A stretch of DNA of 64,000 nt from Gillisella taibaishanensis (GTDB lineage: Bacteria > Pseudomonadota > Alphaproteobacteria > Rhizobiales > Rhizobiaceae), in NCBI RefSeq assembly GCF_001938985.1, contig NZ_MKIN01000023.1, positions 186,001 through 250,000 of the forward strand, read 5' to 3'. Position numbers and translations under genes: made by a program. Every line of letters begins with the position of its first letter. The first letter of the stretch is position 1. This document shows positions 44,528 to 54,278 of the stretch, one piece after another. Below the pieces are notes generated by a model that was not told the DNA's origin, searched no databases, and saw only the letters and a program-made list of their open reading frames with translations.

Positions 44528-44983
44528 ATGGCGCTAAGCGATGATATGCAGCTGCTCTCGTCTCTGGCGCTGTTTCAGGGGCTGGAGCCGGATCAGCTGC
44601 GGCTGATCGCGTTTGGCGCGGAACATCGGCCGATCGGTCAAGGCCAGCCGCTGTTTCGCGAACATTCCCCGGCTGAATGCGCCTATGTCGTGGTCCGTGG
44701 CCAGTTCGAGCTGACCAATACCGGGCGGGACGGGCGCCCGGTCGTCGCTGCCGTGGTTGGCCCCGGCACCATGTTGTCGGAACTGGCGCTGGCCACCATG
44801 GTGGAGCGCAAATACACGGCCATCGCCCTCGAAGATGCCGAGGTGCTACGCATCCCTCGCCCGCTTTTTCACAGGCTTCTGGAAGAATACCCGCAGCTCG
44901 GCATGGTCATGCAGGACCGCATCCGCCAGAACCTGCTGGCATTGGCGTCCGGTGCAAAGGGCATGGAAGATCGGTTTCGATAG
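44528..44983 (+). CDS. Cyclic nucleotide-binding domain protein
   Basis: A 151-residue single-domain CRP-type cNMP-binding protein without a DNA-binding helix-turn-helix. The barrel runs from FQGLEPDQLRLIAFG (residue 16) through the PBC-like region PAECAYVVVRGQFEL and VVGPGTMLSELALA to a C-terminal helix. It follows the CenR-type regulator by 37 bases. The phosphate-binding motif is altered (GTMLSELA instead of GE-A..), so nucleotide binding should not be assumed. Confidence 0.87.
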   Translation: MALSDDMQLLSSLALFQGLEPDQLRLIAFGAEHRPIGQGQPLFREHSPAECAYVVVRGQFELTNTGRDGRPVVAAVVGPGTMLSELALATMVERKYTAIALEDAEVLRIPRPLFHRLLEEYPQLGMVMQDRIRQNLLALASGAKGMEDRFR

Positions 44984-44992
44984 AGAAGCGGA

Positions 44993-45796
44993 TTAAAGAC
45001 CGAACTGCGCCGTAACCGGAACGTGGTCAGACGGCCGTTCCCAGCCGCGCGCATCACGCAGGATTTCGATCGTCTTAAGGGCCGGCAACAGGTCTGGTGA
45101 CGACCAGATATGGTCAAGCCGGCGGCCCTTGTCGGCTGCGTCCCAATCCTTGGCGCGGTAGCTCCACCATGTATAGAGTTTTTGCGATGGATCGACCAGC
45201 TTGCGCATCAGGTCGACCCAGCCGCCGCGCTCTATGACTTCGAGCAGGCCCGATGTCTCGACCGGCGTGTGGGAAACGATCTTCAGCATCTGCTTGTGCG
45301 ACCAGACATCATGTTCCAGCGGTGCAATATTGAGATCGCCAACGAGAATTGCCGATGTATCCGTCTCGGCCATGGCAGACAGTGCCTTCATCTCCTCGAC
45401 GAAATCCAGCTTGTGGCCAAACTTCGGATTGACCTCACGATTGGGCTCGTCACCACCGGCGGGTACGTAGAAATTATGCAGTCGAATGCGCCGGCCGCCC
45501 CACTCGAAGATCGCCGAGATATGCCGGCTATCACCGACGCCGCAGAAATCCTGACGATGGTCTTCGCTCAACGGAAATTTCGAGACGATGGCGACGCCGT
45601 GGTAGCCCTTCTGGCCATGCATGATGACATGCGGATAGCCAAGCGCCTGAAAGGCCTCGAGCGGAAACTCGTGGTTCTGGCACTTGATCTCCTGGAGGCA
45701 GAGAATGTCGGGCTGGCGCAACGTCAAGAACTGCTCGACGATCGGCATGCGCAGCCGCACGGAATTTATGTTCCAGGTTGTCACGGAAAAAGTCAT
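44993..45796 (-). CDS. xth: Exodeoxyribonuclease III
   Basis: A 267-residue EEP-fold AP endonuclease/3'-5' exonuclease. The active-site residues are visible: Asn in WNINSVR, Glu in CLQEIKCQ (near residue 36), the DLN triad in LVGDLNIAP, and the His in RPSDHVPVTAQF at the C-terminus. It acts in base-excision repair. Convergent with the preceding gene, 9 bases apart; upstream neighbour is lolA on the same strand. Confidence 0.96.
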   Translation of the reverse strand: MTFSVTTWNINSVRLRMPIVEQFLTLRQPDILCLQEIKCQNHEFPLEAFQALGYPHVIMHGQKGYHGVAIVSKFPLSEDHRQDFCGVGDSRHISAIFEWGGRRIRLHNFYVPAGGDEPNREVNPKFGHKLDFVEEMKALSAMAETDTSAILVGDLNIAPLEHDVWSHKQMLKIVSHTPVETSGLLEVIERGGWVDLMRKLVDPSQKLYTWWSYRAKDWDAADKGRRLDHIWSSPDLLPALKTIEILRDARGWERPSDHVPVTAQFGL

Positions 45797-45919
45797 GAGG
45801 TTGTCCTTGAGCGCCGTAACGATCCGGCTTTGCGCATTGCTTTATGCAAAGCCAACGGATTTTAACAGCGAAAAGGCCAGAAACTCTTCGATTTCACCCC
45901 TCACCCGAGGCAGATCTGC

Positions 45920-46585
45920 TTAACCGCGATTGCGGATATCGTCATAGGGAACCTCGAAAACCTTGTCATCGAAGTTCACACCCTGCTGAACATTGAAGAT
46001 CATCACGGACGTGTCCTTGCCCTGCGCATCGGTGACTGTCCACTGGCGCAGTTCGAAGGTCTTCGGATCGAACATCAGGGTGATGGTCTGGTCACCGAAA
46101 ATCGACTTGTCGCCTAGCACGATCGTTGTCAGGTCCTGCTCTTCCTTCACCTGGCGCACCATCTGGTGGCCGAGATCAATGCGGTCTGACAAGAGCAGGC
46201 TGAGCGGCGTCTTGGACAGCGGATAAACGTCCCAGGTCTTCATTTTCAGATTTCCGATCGCCACGTTGCGGCCATCGGAAATCACCCGCATCGGCGAAGG
46301 CTGTTCATAGTTGAAGCGCAGTTTGCCCGGCCGTTCGATGTAGAATTTACCGGCTGTCTGTTCGCCGCGCGGGCCAAACTGCACGAATTCCCCCATCATG
46401 GTTTTTACCGAGGCGAAATGATCGGCGATACGCTGAGCCGAACTGGCCTCTGCCTGGGCAAAAGCTGGCGCCGCGGCACCTGTGGCAGCAAGTGCGATAC
46501 CAGCCGTTGCCAGGCCGAGAAAACCCCGGCGGCCAATACTCCCTGCCGTTGCCATAGCGGCCGGCGCAAACGTCTTTTTATGCAT
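45920..46585 (-). CDS. lolA: Outer-membrane lipoprotein carrier protein LolA
   Basis: A 221-residue periplasmic lipoprotein chaperone. The core fits LolA: MMGEFVQFGPRGEQTAGKFYIERPGKLRFNYE region (split by motif GKFYIERPGKLRF), IGNLKMKTWDVYPLSKTPL and LMFDPKTFELRQWTV. The N-terminal signal contains a twin-arginine, GRRGFLGLATAG, about 20 residues in, so export by Tat is possible. The ATG at 46585 has AAAAGGAGA upstream. It lies between ftsK (upstream) and xth. Confidence 0.93.
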   Translation of the reverse strand: MHKKTFAPAAMATAGSIGRRGFLGLATAGIALAATGAAAPAFAQAEASSAQRIADHFASVKTMMGEFVQFGPRGEQTAGKFYIERPGKLRFNYEQPSPMRVISDGRNVAIGNLKMKTWDVYPLSKTPLSLLLSDRIDLGHQMVRQVKEEQDLTTIVLGDKSIFGDQTITLMFDPKTFELRQWTVTDAQGKDTSVMIFNVQQGVNFDDKVFEVPYDDIRNRG

Positions 46586-46705
46586 TCGTGTCTCCTTTTG
46601 CCCGTCCCTTACCCCATAAACCGGGCGCCTTGTTGACGCACACCGGAATGTGACCGCAGGAACGTAATTCGGCACCCCGACGTTCCACGTCCGGGTGCCG
46701 GGTCA

Positions 46706-46810
46706 TACAGCACCGTGCGTTTTATAAAGCGCATATAGAATGCTGTAACACTTTAAATTTGCTGCATAATTTCCCCTTGAATCGATTCCGATCTAAGAAA
46801 TTATGCAGTA
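46706..46810. repeat. RIME-like intergenic repeat, copy A
   Basis: A block of about 105 bases: an imperfect palindrome (TACAGCACCGTGCG with the later GCATATAGAATGCTGTA), then CTTTAAATTTGCTGCATAAT and a second palindrome ending ATTATGCAGTA. Copy B at 57.5 kb is much more regular. It lies 8 bases before the ftsK stop and could act as its 3' end. The two-palindrome layout resembles the Rhizobium intergenic mosaic element RIME1. Confidence 0.75.
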
Positions 46811-46817
46811 GCTCATC

Positions 46818-49463
46818 TTATCGTTCGACGATGTCAGCTTCCGTTGGCACCAGGATTTCTCGCTTGCCGGCATGATTGGCGGGACCGATGATCCCCTCCT
46901 GCTCCATCCGCTCAATCAGCGAGGCGGCGCGGTTATAGCCGATGCCAAGCCGACGCTGCACATAGGAAGTCGACGCTTTGCCGTCACGCAGAACGATAGC
47001 GACAGCCTGATCATAGGGGTCATCCGATTCGGAGAGATTGCCGGTGCCGGCAGGACCGCCGCCGTCCTCGTCACCATCTTCATCAATCGTCACGGCATCG
47101 AGATAATCGGGCGCACCCTGAGTTTTCAGATAGGCAACGATGTCCTCGACTTCGCTGTCGGACACGAAAGGCCCGTGGACACGCTGAATGCGGCCGCCGC
47201 CGGCCATATAGAGCATGTCACCCATGCCGAGCAGCTGCTCGGCGCCCTGCTCACCCAAAATCGTCCGGCTGTCGATCTTCGAGGTCACCTGGAAGGAGAT
47301 GCGCGTTGGGAAATTCGCTTTGATCGTACCGGTGATGACGTCGACGGATGGGCGCTGCGTTGCCATGATCACATGGATGCCGGCCGCACGCGCCATCTGC
47401 GCCAAGCGTTGTACGGCACCTTCGATATCCTTGCCGGCGACCATCATCAGGTCGGCCATTTCGTCGATGATCACGACGATATAGGGCATGGGCTGCAGAT
47501 CGAAGGTCTCTGTTTCATACATCGCTTCGCCGGTCTGGCGGTCGAAGCCGGTCTGAACGGTACGGGTCAGCACCTCACCCTTTTCGATCGCCTGCTCGAC
47601 GCGGCTGTTGAAGCCGTCGATATTGCGAACACCGATCTTTGACATCTTCTTGTAGCGCTCTTCCATCTCGCGCACCGTCCATTTCAGGGCGACGACGGCC
47701 TTTTTCGGATCGGTGACAACAGGCGAGAGCAGATGCGGAATGCCGTCATAGATCGACAGTTCCAGCATTTTCGGGTCAATCATGATCAACCGGCACTTTT
47801 CAGGCGGCAGGCGATAGACCAGCGACAGGATCATCGTGTTGATCGCCACTGATTTACCGGAGCCGGTGGTGCCGGCGACCAGCAGATGCGGCATCTTGGC
47901 GAGATCGGCAATCACGGGCTCGCCACCAATGGTCTTGCCTAACGCCATCGGCAGCTTGGCCTTGGAGCCGTCGAAATCGCGGCTGCCGATCATTTCCCTG
48001 AGATAGACGGTTTCACGCGACCGGTTCGGCAACTCGATACCGATGGCATTGCGACCGGGCACGACGGCAACGCGCGCGGCAATCGCGCTCATGGAACGGG
48101 CGATATCGTCGGCAAGACCGATCACCCGCGAAGACTTGATGCCCGGCGCTGGTTCCAGTTCGTAAAGTGTCACGACAGGACCGGGACGCACCTCGATGAT
48201 ATCACCCTTGACGCCGAAGTCTTCGAGGACGCCTTCCAGCATCCTGGCATTGTGCTCAAGCTGATCGGCAGAAAGGCTTGTATCCTTGGCCACGGCACGC
48301 GGCTCTGCCAGAAGCTGCACCGATGGTAGCTGAAAGCCTCGAGTGCCGCGCGGACCGGCAAAGCTGGCTACGGGCGCAGCCGCAGGACGCGGGCGCTCAG
48401 GTGCTGCTGCCACCCGCCGTGCGGCTGGCCTTGCGGCGCGGTCTTCGTCTTCGTCGTCAAACAAGATGTCATCAGCGGAGCGGCCACGGGTCCGCAGGTC
48501 GAATGGCGCTTCACTATCATCATCCAAGGCGACGGATGGCGGGGTTATGCGTCGGCGACCGGGGCTGCGTTCGCCGGGCTCGAAGGACGGATCGGCGCGA
48601 TGGTCACCGTGGCCGATGCCTTGGACGGGCATGACCGTATCATCGTTGAAATCGTAGGGCTGATCGAAACCAGCGCGTTCGCGCCGCTGCGGCTTGACGC
48701 CAGCAAGCCTGCGTAGACGCGCCTGACCAGTGAACCAGGCGTGAGTAACAGCACCCGCGATCAGGGCGAGTGGCCCGGTGCGGTCATCTTCCTCGTCTTC
48801 TTCAACGATCGGCACCGCCTTGCCCTTGCGCGCAGCGCCCTGCGATCCAGCCCGGGCGGCCAGGATCTCAGCTTCGAAATCGTCATCCTCATTGCCGATG
48901 ATGCCGGCTGCAAACAACATGAGCCACAACATCGGCGCCGCGAAGATCACACCCAGGACCATGGCAAAACCGCCGGTTGGATAGGCGCCGACGAAAAGCG
49001 CCGGGAAGCGCAGGATCATATCGCCGATCACCCCGCCGATACCGTTGGGGATCGGCCAGGTAGCAGGCGGCGGAAAACAGCCGAAAACGGCAGCGCCAGC
49101 AACGGCACCAGTGCCCCAAGCAGCAAAGCGACGCGGCAGGCGCGTAACCTTGCGGCCCGATATCAACGAAAGCGACCAGGCCAGAACAGGCAGCAGCGCC
49201 GCTACAGAGGCGAGGCCAAAGAACTGCATGGCCAGATCGGCAAAGACAGCGCCGGGATAGCCGAGAACGTTGGTGGGAGACCGGCTCGTGGCATAGGAAA
49301 GGCTGGGATCAGCGACATTCCAGGTGGCCAGGGCCGCAACGGCCGCCACCAGGCCTAAGAATAGCGCAAAGCCCAGCAGCGCCAGACACTGCCGCATGAT
49401 GAAACCCATGACGATCATCCGCGGCGATCGCTCTTCCAATGCTGCCAGCGTGCTTCTGCTCAT
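46818..49463 (-). CDS. ftsK: DNA translocase FtsK
   Basis: An 881-residue septal DNA translocase. Four membrane helices lie within residues 30-200; a long, acidic/proline-rich linker spans about 225-400; the motor follows with Walker [13 protein letters not shown] and Walker [16 protein letters not shown]; the C-terminal gamma domain ([18 protein letters not shown]) recognises KOPS-type sequences. FtsK pumps the chromosome terminus and activates XerCD at division. The ATG at 49463 is favoured over an earlier frame start at 49529 because it opens a plausible N-terminus. Confidence 0.97.
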   Translation of the reverse strand: MSRSTLAALEERSPRMIVMGFIMRQCLALLGFALFLGLVAAVAALATWNVADPSLSYATSRSPTNVLGYPGAVFADLAMQFFGLASVAALLPVLAWSLSLISGRKVTRLPRRFAAWGTGAVAGAAVFGCFPPPATWPIPNGIGGVIGDMILRFPALFVGAYPTGGFAMVLGVIFAAPMLWLMLFAAGIIGNEDDDFEAEILAARAGSQGAARKGKAVPIVEEDEEDDRTGPLALIAGAVTHAWFTGQARLRRLAGVKPQRRERAGFDQPYDFNDDTVMPVQGIGHGDHRADPSFEPGERSPGRRRITPPSVALDDDSEAPFDLRTRGRSADDILFDDEDEDRAARPAARRVAAAPERPRPAAAPVASFAGPRGTRGFQLPSVQLLAEPRAVAKDTSLSADQLEHNARMLEGVLEDFGVKGDIIEVRPGPVVTLYELEPAPGIKSSRVIGLADDIARSMSAIAARVAVVPGRNAIGIELPNRSRETVYLREMIGSRDFDGSKAKLPMALGKTIGGEPVIADLAKMPHLLVAGTTGSGKSVAINTMILSLVYRLPPEKCRLIMIDPKMLELSIYDGIPHLLSPVVTDPKKAVVALKWTVREMEERYKKMSKIGVRNIDGFNSRVEQAIEKGEVLTRTVQTGFDRQTGEAMYETETFDLQPMPYIVVIIDEMADLMMVAGKDIEGAVQRLAQMARAAGIHVIMATQRPSVDVITGTIKANFPTRISFQVTSKIDSRTILGEQGAEQLLGMGDMLYMAGGGRIQRVHGPFVSDSEVEDIVAYLKTQGAPDYLDAVTIDEDGDEDGGGPAGTGNLSESDDPYDQAVAIVLRDGKASTSYVQRRLGIGYNRAASLIERMEQEGIIGPANHAGKREILVPTEADIVER

Positions 49464-49478
49464 CCGTTCTCGCCTGCC

Positions 49479-49505
49479 AGTGCAATTTGTCAAAAGTGCA
49501 ATTTG
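49479..49505. repeat. Two direct 11-bp repeats upstream of ftsK
   Basis: AGTGCAATTTG occurs at 49479 and again at 49495, with a 16-base period, 16-42 bases upstream of the ftsK ATG. On the minus strand one unit follows TTGACA. Could be an operator; no factor is assigned. Confidence 0.6.
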
Positions 49506-49578
49506 ATCAAGATTCGCAAGCGCCGGCACAGAACGAATCTCGGGCCAGCTGCGAATGTCTAGATTACCAGAAAGGGGG

Positions 49579-49593
49579 TTAACGCTCCTTTAA
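49579..49593. promoter_or_regulatory. CtrA-type site (TTAA-N7-TTAA) upstream of ftsK
   Basis: The sequence TTAACGCTCCTTTAA matches the consensus TTAA-N7-TTAA for the cell-cycle regulator CtrA exactly. It lies about 116 bases upstream of the ftsK ATG, in the same non-coding gap. Family knowledge: CtrA controls division genes in alphaproteobacteria. Binding is inferred. Confidence 0.6.
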
Positions 49594-49748
49594 CCATGGA
49601 TTACCCCTTGGCGCCTGCGGAAAATCCCCCTGATCCTGACGGATATATATGGAGCTTCACAACCGGATTTCGAGCCGGAGATGCCAACATTCCATTGCCA
49701 GCATCGGCTCGCGTTGGCGCAGACAAACACCTCTGCGCCCATAAACGC

Positions 49749-49773
49749 AAAACCCGGGCGCGAGGCCCGGGTT
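49749..49773 (-). terminator. Rho-independent terminator of glnK-amtB
   Basis: AACCCGGGC and GCCCGGGTT form a 9-bp stem around GCGAG; on the minus strand TTTT follows. It begins about 50 bases past the amtB stop. Confidence 0.85.
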
Positions 49774-49822
49774 GGAAGTTTGCCTTACCTCTGCGGATGA
49801 ACCGCAAGGGTATGACGATCTA

Positions 49823-51187
49823 TTAAGAGTGGTAAGCAGCTTCGCCGTGCGAGGCGAGGTCGAGACCTTCGCGCTCGGCTTCGACTGGAACGCGCAGGCC
49901 AACGATGACATCGACGATCTTGTAGAGGATCGCAGAGCCGATACCGGTCCACAGGATGGTGATGACCACAGCCTGGATCTGCACCATGACCTGACCGCCC
50001 ATGGTCTGCTCACCGACGTAGCCGACGCCGCCGAGCGAGGCACTGGCGAAAATGCCGGTGGAAATGGCACCGAACATGCCGCCAACGCCATGGACGCCGA
50101 AGACATCAGCAGTGTCGTCATAGCCGAACTTGTTCTTCACCACGGAGACGAAGAAGTAGCACAGCGGCGAAACGATGACGCCCATGACGATGGCGCCCAT
50201 CGGACCGACGATACCGGCGGCCGGCGTGATGGCAACCAGACCTGCGATCATGCCCGAAGCAGCGCCCAGCATCGAGGCCTTGCCGCGCGTGAAGGATTCA
50301 ACCAGGCACCAGGAAAGAATGGCAGCCGCCGTCGCAATGAAGGTGTTGACGGTGGCCAGCATGGCGCCACCAGAGGCTTCGAGATTGGAGCCGGCGTTGA
50401 AGCCGAACCAGCCGACCCACAGCATGGCGGCACCGACATAGGTGAGCGTCATGGAATGCGGAGCCATCATGTCCTTGCCGTAGCCGGTGCGCTTGCCGAC
50501 CAGAATGGCGCCGATAAGACCAGCAACACCAGCGTTGATGTGAACGACCGTGCCGCCAGCGAAATCAAGCGCGCCGAGGCCGAAGAGATAGCCCTTCGCA
50601 TCCCAGACCATGTGAGCGACCGGGAAATAGACGAAGGTGACCCACAGCAGGCAGAACAGGATAGCTGCCGAGAACTTGATACGTTCAGCAAAGGCGCCGA
50701 TGATCAGCGCAGGCGTAATTGCCGCGAAGGTCATCTGGAACAACATGAAGATATATTCCGGAATGACCACGCCCTTGGTGAAGGTCGCAGCCGTCGTCGT
50801 CGTGTCGACGCCCGACAGGAACATTTTGGCGAAGCCGCCGAAAAATGGATTTTCGCCGCCGCCGAAAGCAAAGGAATAGCCATAGATAACCCAGACGATC
50901 ATCACCATCGCAGCGATGACCGTGCACTGCATCAGCACGGACAGCATGTTCTTGGCGCGTACCAGGCCACCATAAAACAGGCCGAGACCGGGAACGGCCA
51001 TGAAGAGAACCATGATGGTCGACAGGAACATGAAGGCCGTGTCGCCCTTGTCGGGAACAGGAGCCGCTGCCGCAGCCGCCGCAACGGCAGGCGCCGCATC
51101 CTGCGCGAAGGCAATTGCCGGCGCCAGCAGGACAGCCGATGCAGCCGAAAGGCGCATGGCTAGAGATGTAAATTTCGAAAGCGACAT
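49823..51187 (-). CDS. amtB: Ammonium transporter AmtB
   Basis: A 454-residue ammonium channel with an N-terminal signal/first helix and eleven TMs. Family blocks: GDTAFMFLSTIMVLFM near residue 47 and the FGVHGVGGMFGAIS segment near residue 360, carrying the twin-His pore partner; the other pore His is in FAGGTVVHINAG near residue 210. AmtB imports ammonium and is gated by GlnK, encoded just upstream. The two genes lie 28 bases apart and are one operon under a sigma-54-type promoter. Confidence 0.97.
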   Translation of the reverse strand: MSLSKFTSLAMRLSAASAVLLAPAIAFAQDAAPAVAAAAAAAPVPDKGDTAFMFLSTIMVLFMAVPGLGLFYGGLVRAKNMLSVLMQCTVIAAMVMIVWVIYGYSFAFGGGENPFFGGFAKMFLSGVDTTTTAATFTKGVVIPEYIFMLFQMTFAAITPALIIGAFAERIKFSAAILFCLLWVTFVYFPVAHMVWDAKGYLFGLGALDFAGGTVVHINAGVAGLIGAILVGKRTGYGKDMMAPHSMTLTYVGAAMLWVGWFGFNAGSNLEASGGAMLATVNTFIATAAAILSWCLVESFTRGKASMLGAASGMIAGLVAITPAAGIVGPMGAIVMGVIVSPLCYFFVSVVKNKFGYDDTADVFGVHGVGGMFGAISTGIFASASLGGVGYVGEQTMGGQVMVQIQAVVITILWTGIGSAILYKIVDVIVGLRVPVEAEREGLDLASHGEAAYHS

Positions 51188-51215
51188 AGATATGAACTCC
51201 CCTAGACGGCCGGTC

Positions 51216-51641
<426 letters not shown>

Positions 51642-51647
51642 TTACAT

Positions 51648-51662
51648 TCAAACGGTGTGCCA
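51648..51662 (-). promoter_or_regulatory. Sigma-54 (-24/-12) promoter of glnK-amtB
   Basis: On the minus strand TGGCACACCGTTTGA matches TGGCACG-N4-TTGC closely: the -24 GG is intact, and the -12 GC reads GA. It lies about 95 bases upstream of the glnK ATG. NtrC-activated sigma-54 transcription of glnK-amtB is standard in proteobacteria. Confidence 0.7.
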
Positions 51663-51784
51663 AGTCCGAATCGGAAGATAACCAATTGAAATCATAAGGA
51701 TTTTATCGAGGGCACCAAAAAAAGGGCAGCCAATTGGGCAAAATTACAATTTTTTTTGTGCAATTTCATGAAACTGCACAAAAA

Positions 51785-52669
51785 TTAATCATTTGCCCTT
51801 TTCCGAATCAGGCCTTCTTGCGCAACCGAAACGACCAGTTGGCCGGTCCGCGTATAAATTGAGCCTCTGGTCATTCCCCGACCACCCGAGGCGCTGGGGC
51901 TGTCCTGGGAGTAGAGCAGCCAGTCATCGAGCTTGGTGGGCTGATGGAACCACATGGCGTGATCGAGGCTGGCGGCCTGGATGCGCTGGTCGAATACGGA
52001 CGAGCCATGGGCATAAAGCGCCACATCGAGAAGCGTCATGTCGGAGAGATAGGCAAGGATCGCCGATTGCAGCCGGCGGTCATCGGGAACAGTGCCGGTC
52101 ATGCGCACCCAGATATCGGCCTTGGGCTCCAGCTTGTCCTTGGTCAGGTAATGGAGGAAGGAGGTCGGGCGAAATTCCACCGGACGTTCGCGCGCCCAGT
52201 AGGCGCGCACATGCTCCGGCGCCTGCGACAGGAACATCTCGCGAAACTCCCGCTCGCCCATCAATCCCTCGGGCGGCGTTACATTCGGCATCACCAACTG
52301 ATGAGAATAGCCTTCCTCATCATCCTGGAAGGAGGCCGACATCGAGAAGATAACCTTGCCGTGCTGAATCGCCACAACGCGGCGGGTAGAGAAGCTGGCA
52401 CCGTCGCGTGTCCGTTCTACCTGATACAGGATCGGCACCTCGGGATCGCCCGGGCGCAAGAAATAGGCGTGAAGCGAATGCACATAGCGCTCGCCCTCGA
52501 CGCAGCGTTGCGCCGCCATCAACGCCTGGGCGATAACCTGGCCACCGAAAACCCGCTGCCATCCCACCTGAGGGCTGACACCGCGGAACAGATCGATTTC
52601 GAGTGCCTCGATATCGAGGGTTTCGATCAGTTTTTCCATCGGCGTTTGAGAATTTTCTGTCTGCGGCAT
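51785..52669 (-). CDS. tesB: Acyl-CoA thioesterase II
   Basis: A 294-residue double hot-dog thioesterase hydrolysing acyl-CoA esters. Family blocks: FRGVSPQVGWQRVFGGQVIAQAL (as GWQRVFGGQVIAQAL, residues 33-47), FLRPGDPEVPILYQVERTRDG, and the second-domain Asp in YLSDMTLLD and DHAMWFHQP near residue 240. Convergent layout with no shared operon; it is divergent from the UbiH-like gene, with about 100 bases between. Confidence 0.94.
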   Translation of the reverse strand: MPQTENSQTPMEKLIETLDIEALEIDLFRGVSPQVGWQRVFGGQVIAQALMAAQRCVEGERYVHSLHAYFLRPGDPEVPILYQVERTRDGASFSTRRVVAIQHGKVIFSMSASFQDDEEGYSHQLVMPNVTPPEGLMGEREFREMFLSQAPEHVRAYWARERPVEFRPTSFLHYLTKDKLEPKADIWVRMTGTVPDDRRLQSAILAYLSDMTLLDVALYAHGSSVFDQRIQAASLDHAMWFHQPTKLDDWLLYSQDSPSASGGRGMTRGSIYTRTGQLVVSVAQEGLIRKRAND

Positions 52670-52770
52670 TTTGGAAAAGCTCCGGCGGTAGGAAGTCGGT
52701 TCTAACTGATCTATATAAGACCCTGAATGCGATACAAGCTATCACGATGCAAGCAGGAAGGGAGTTCACG

Positions 52771-53985
52771 ATGGCGGACATCACAGTGGTTGGAGGCGGC
52801 TATGTCGGCCTCTCTGCGGCCCTGGCCGTCAAACTCGCAGCCCCGCATCTGGAGATCGTGGTAATCGAAGCCGCGCCTGAGGGCCAATGGCGCAAGGATC
52901 CGCGCGCATCAGCCGTGATCGCTGCAGCTACGAAAATGCTTGAAGTTTTCGGCGTCTGGAGCGCGATCGAACCGCAATCGCAGCCGATCAACCGGATGAT
53001 CGTCACGGATTCGCGCACCAGCGATCCGGTCCGTCCAGTCTTCCTGACATTCGATGGCAGCATCGAGGAAGGCAGGCCTTTCGCCTATATGGTGCCCAAC
53101 GTCGCCATGGTCGGCGCACTCATCGACAAGGCCGCAGAGGTTGGCATCACGATCCGCCACGGGCTGAAAGCCACAGGCTTTTCGGTGGGCGGTGCTCAGG
53201 CGCAGATTACACTGTCTGACAGCAGCACGCTGGCCAGCCGTCTGGTGATTGCCTGCGACGGCGTGCGCTCGCGCCTGCGTGACATGGCTGGTATCAAGAC
53301 CGTCAACTGGTCCTACGGCCAGTCCGGCATCGTCACGACAGTCGAGCACGAGCGCCCGCACGACGGCGTCGCGGAAGAACATTTCCTGCCCGCTGGCCCA
53401 TTTGCCATTCTGCCTCTGACCGGCAATCGTTCATCGCTTGTCTGGACGGAACGCACAGATGACGCCAATCGGCTGGTGGCAGAAGACGACCTGATTTTTG
53501 AAACAGAACTGGAGCGTCGCTTCGGCCACAAGCTCGGCACGATCCGCGCGACCGGCGACCGGCGCGCCTTTCCGCTGGGCCTGACGCTGGCGCGGGCCTT
53601 TGTCTCTCCGCGGTTGGCGCTTGCCGGCGACGCGGCCCACGGCATTCATCCGATTTCCGGCCAGGGCCTCAACCTCGGCTTCAAGGATGTCGCAGCGCTT
53701 GCGGAAACCATCGTCGAAGCCGATCGCCTCGGACTCGACATCGGCGATCTGACGGTGCTGGAGCGCTACCAGACCTGGCGCCGCTTTGACACGTTCCGCA
53801 TGGGTGTAACCACTGACGTTCTGAACCGGCTATTCTCGAATGACAGCACGCCCATCAGGATTGCGCGGGATTTCGGCCTTGGTCTTGTGGAACGCCTGCC
53901 GAAGCTGAAGCATTATTTCATCTCGGAGGCGGCCGGTACAGGCGTCAAGCATGGACCGAAGCTTCTGGCCGGCCAGACGATCTAA
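52771..53985 (+). CDS. UbiH/UbiF family FAD-dependent hydroxylase
   Basis: A 404-residue flavoprotein monooxygenase. The FAD-binding GxGxxG appears as VVGGGYVGLSAA at residue 6, the DG motif as VIACDGVRSRLRD near residue 165, and the second FAD motif as ALAGDAAHGIHPISGQGLN near residue 285. Members hydroxylate ubiquinone precursors (UbiH, UbiF, UbiI, UbiL); which ring position is served here is unknown. The ATG at 52771 has AGGGAG upstream and begins the Rossmann fold, unlike longer frames. Confidence 0.92.
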   Translation: MADITVVGGGYVGLSAALAVKLAAPHLEIVVIEAAPEGQWRKDPRASAVIAAATKMLEVFGVWSAIEPQSQPINRMIVTDSRTSDPVRPVFLTFDGSIEEGRPFAYMVPNVAMVGALIDKAAEVGITIRHGLKATGFSVGGAQAQITLSDSSTLASRLVIACDGVRSRLRDMAGIKTVNWSYGQSGIVTTVEHERPHDGVAEEHFLPAGPFAILPLTGNRSSLVWTERTDDANRLVAEDDLIFETELERRFGHKLGTIRATGDRRAFPLGLTLARAFVSPRLALAGDAAHGIHPISGQGLNLGFKDVAALAETIVEADRLGLDIGDLTVLERYQTWRRFDTFRMGVTTDVLNRLFSNDSTPIRIARDFGLGLVERLPKLKHYFISEAAGTGVKHGPKLLAGQTI

Positions 53986-54022
53986 TTGTCTGCGCAACCC
54001 GCACTAAAACGTCAACCAAAGG

Positions 54023-54211
54023 TCAGTCTTCGATCTTGCGGGCCTCTGACACTAGCATGATCGGAATACCGTCGCGGATCGGATAGGCGAGCCTCGCCTT
54101 TTCTGAAATTAACTCGTTGTGCTCACGGTCAAGCGTCAGCCGGCCATTAGTTAGCGGGCATACCAGAAGCTCCAGCATCTTCGGATCGACACCGTTCATT
54201 CTCTGGTCCAT
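54023..54211 (-). CDS. Trm112 family protein (UPF0434)
   Basis: A 62-residue zinc-ribbon-like protein of the YcaR/Trm112 family. The segment [16 protein letters not shown], then [18 protein letters not shown], matches well, although only one cysteine of the usual metal set is kept. Bacterial Trm112 relatives are thought to support methyltransferases; the role here is unknown. ATG at 54211 has AGAGGTGA upstream; a GTG at 54220 is an alternative. Convergent with the UbiH-like gene. Confidence 0.87.
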   Translation of the reverse strand: MDQRMNGVDPKMLELLVCPLTNGRLTLDREHNELISEKARLAYPIRDGIPIMLVSEARKIED

Positions 54212-54229
54212 TGCCGTCACCTCTTAAGA

Positions 54230-54272
54230 GCATTCCAAAGGAAAGCTGAACCGGCTTTCCGTCCGGAAATGC
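54230..54272. repeat. Nested hairpin between LON-domain gene and Trm112 gene
   Basis: An inner GGAAAGC/GCTTTCC stem is flanked by an outer GCATTCC/GGAAATGC stem. It starts 7 bases past the LON-domain stop and 19 bases before the Trm112 ATG. It may end the LON-domain transcript, or be another dispersed palindrome. Confidence 0.55.
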
Positions 54273-54278
54273 TTCAGC

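Larger units (their letters stand above)
49464..49822. other. ftsK-amtB intergenic gap
   Basis: A 359-base gap carrying the ftsK promoter region (direct repeats and CtrA-type site above) and the amtB terminator. The remaining bases (about 49594-49745) show no gene; only a short plus-strand frame without coding character. Confidence 0.6.

Noticed and set aside
49772..51163. 463-codon plus-strand frame opposite amtB
   Set aside because: Antisense shadow of amtB, rich in Asp/His/Arg with no domain.
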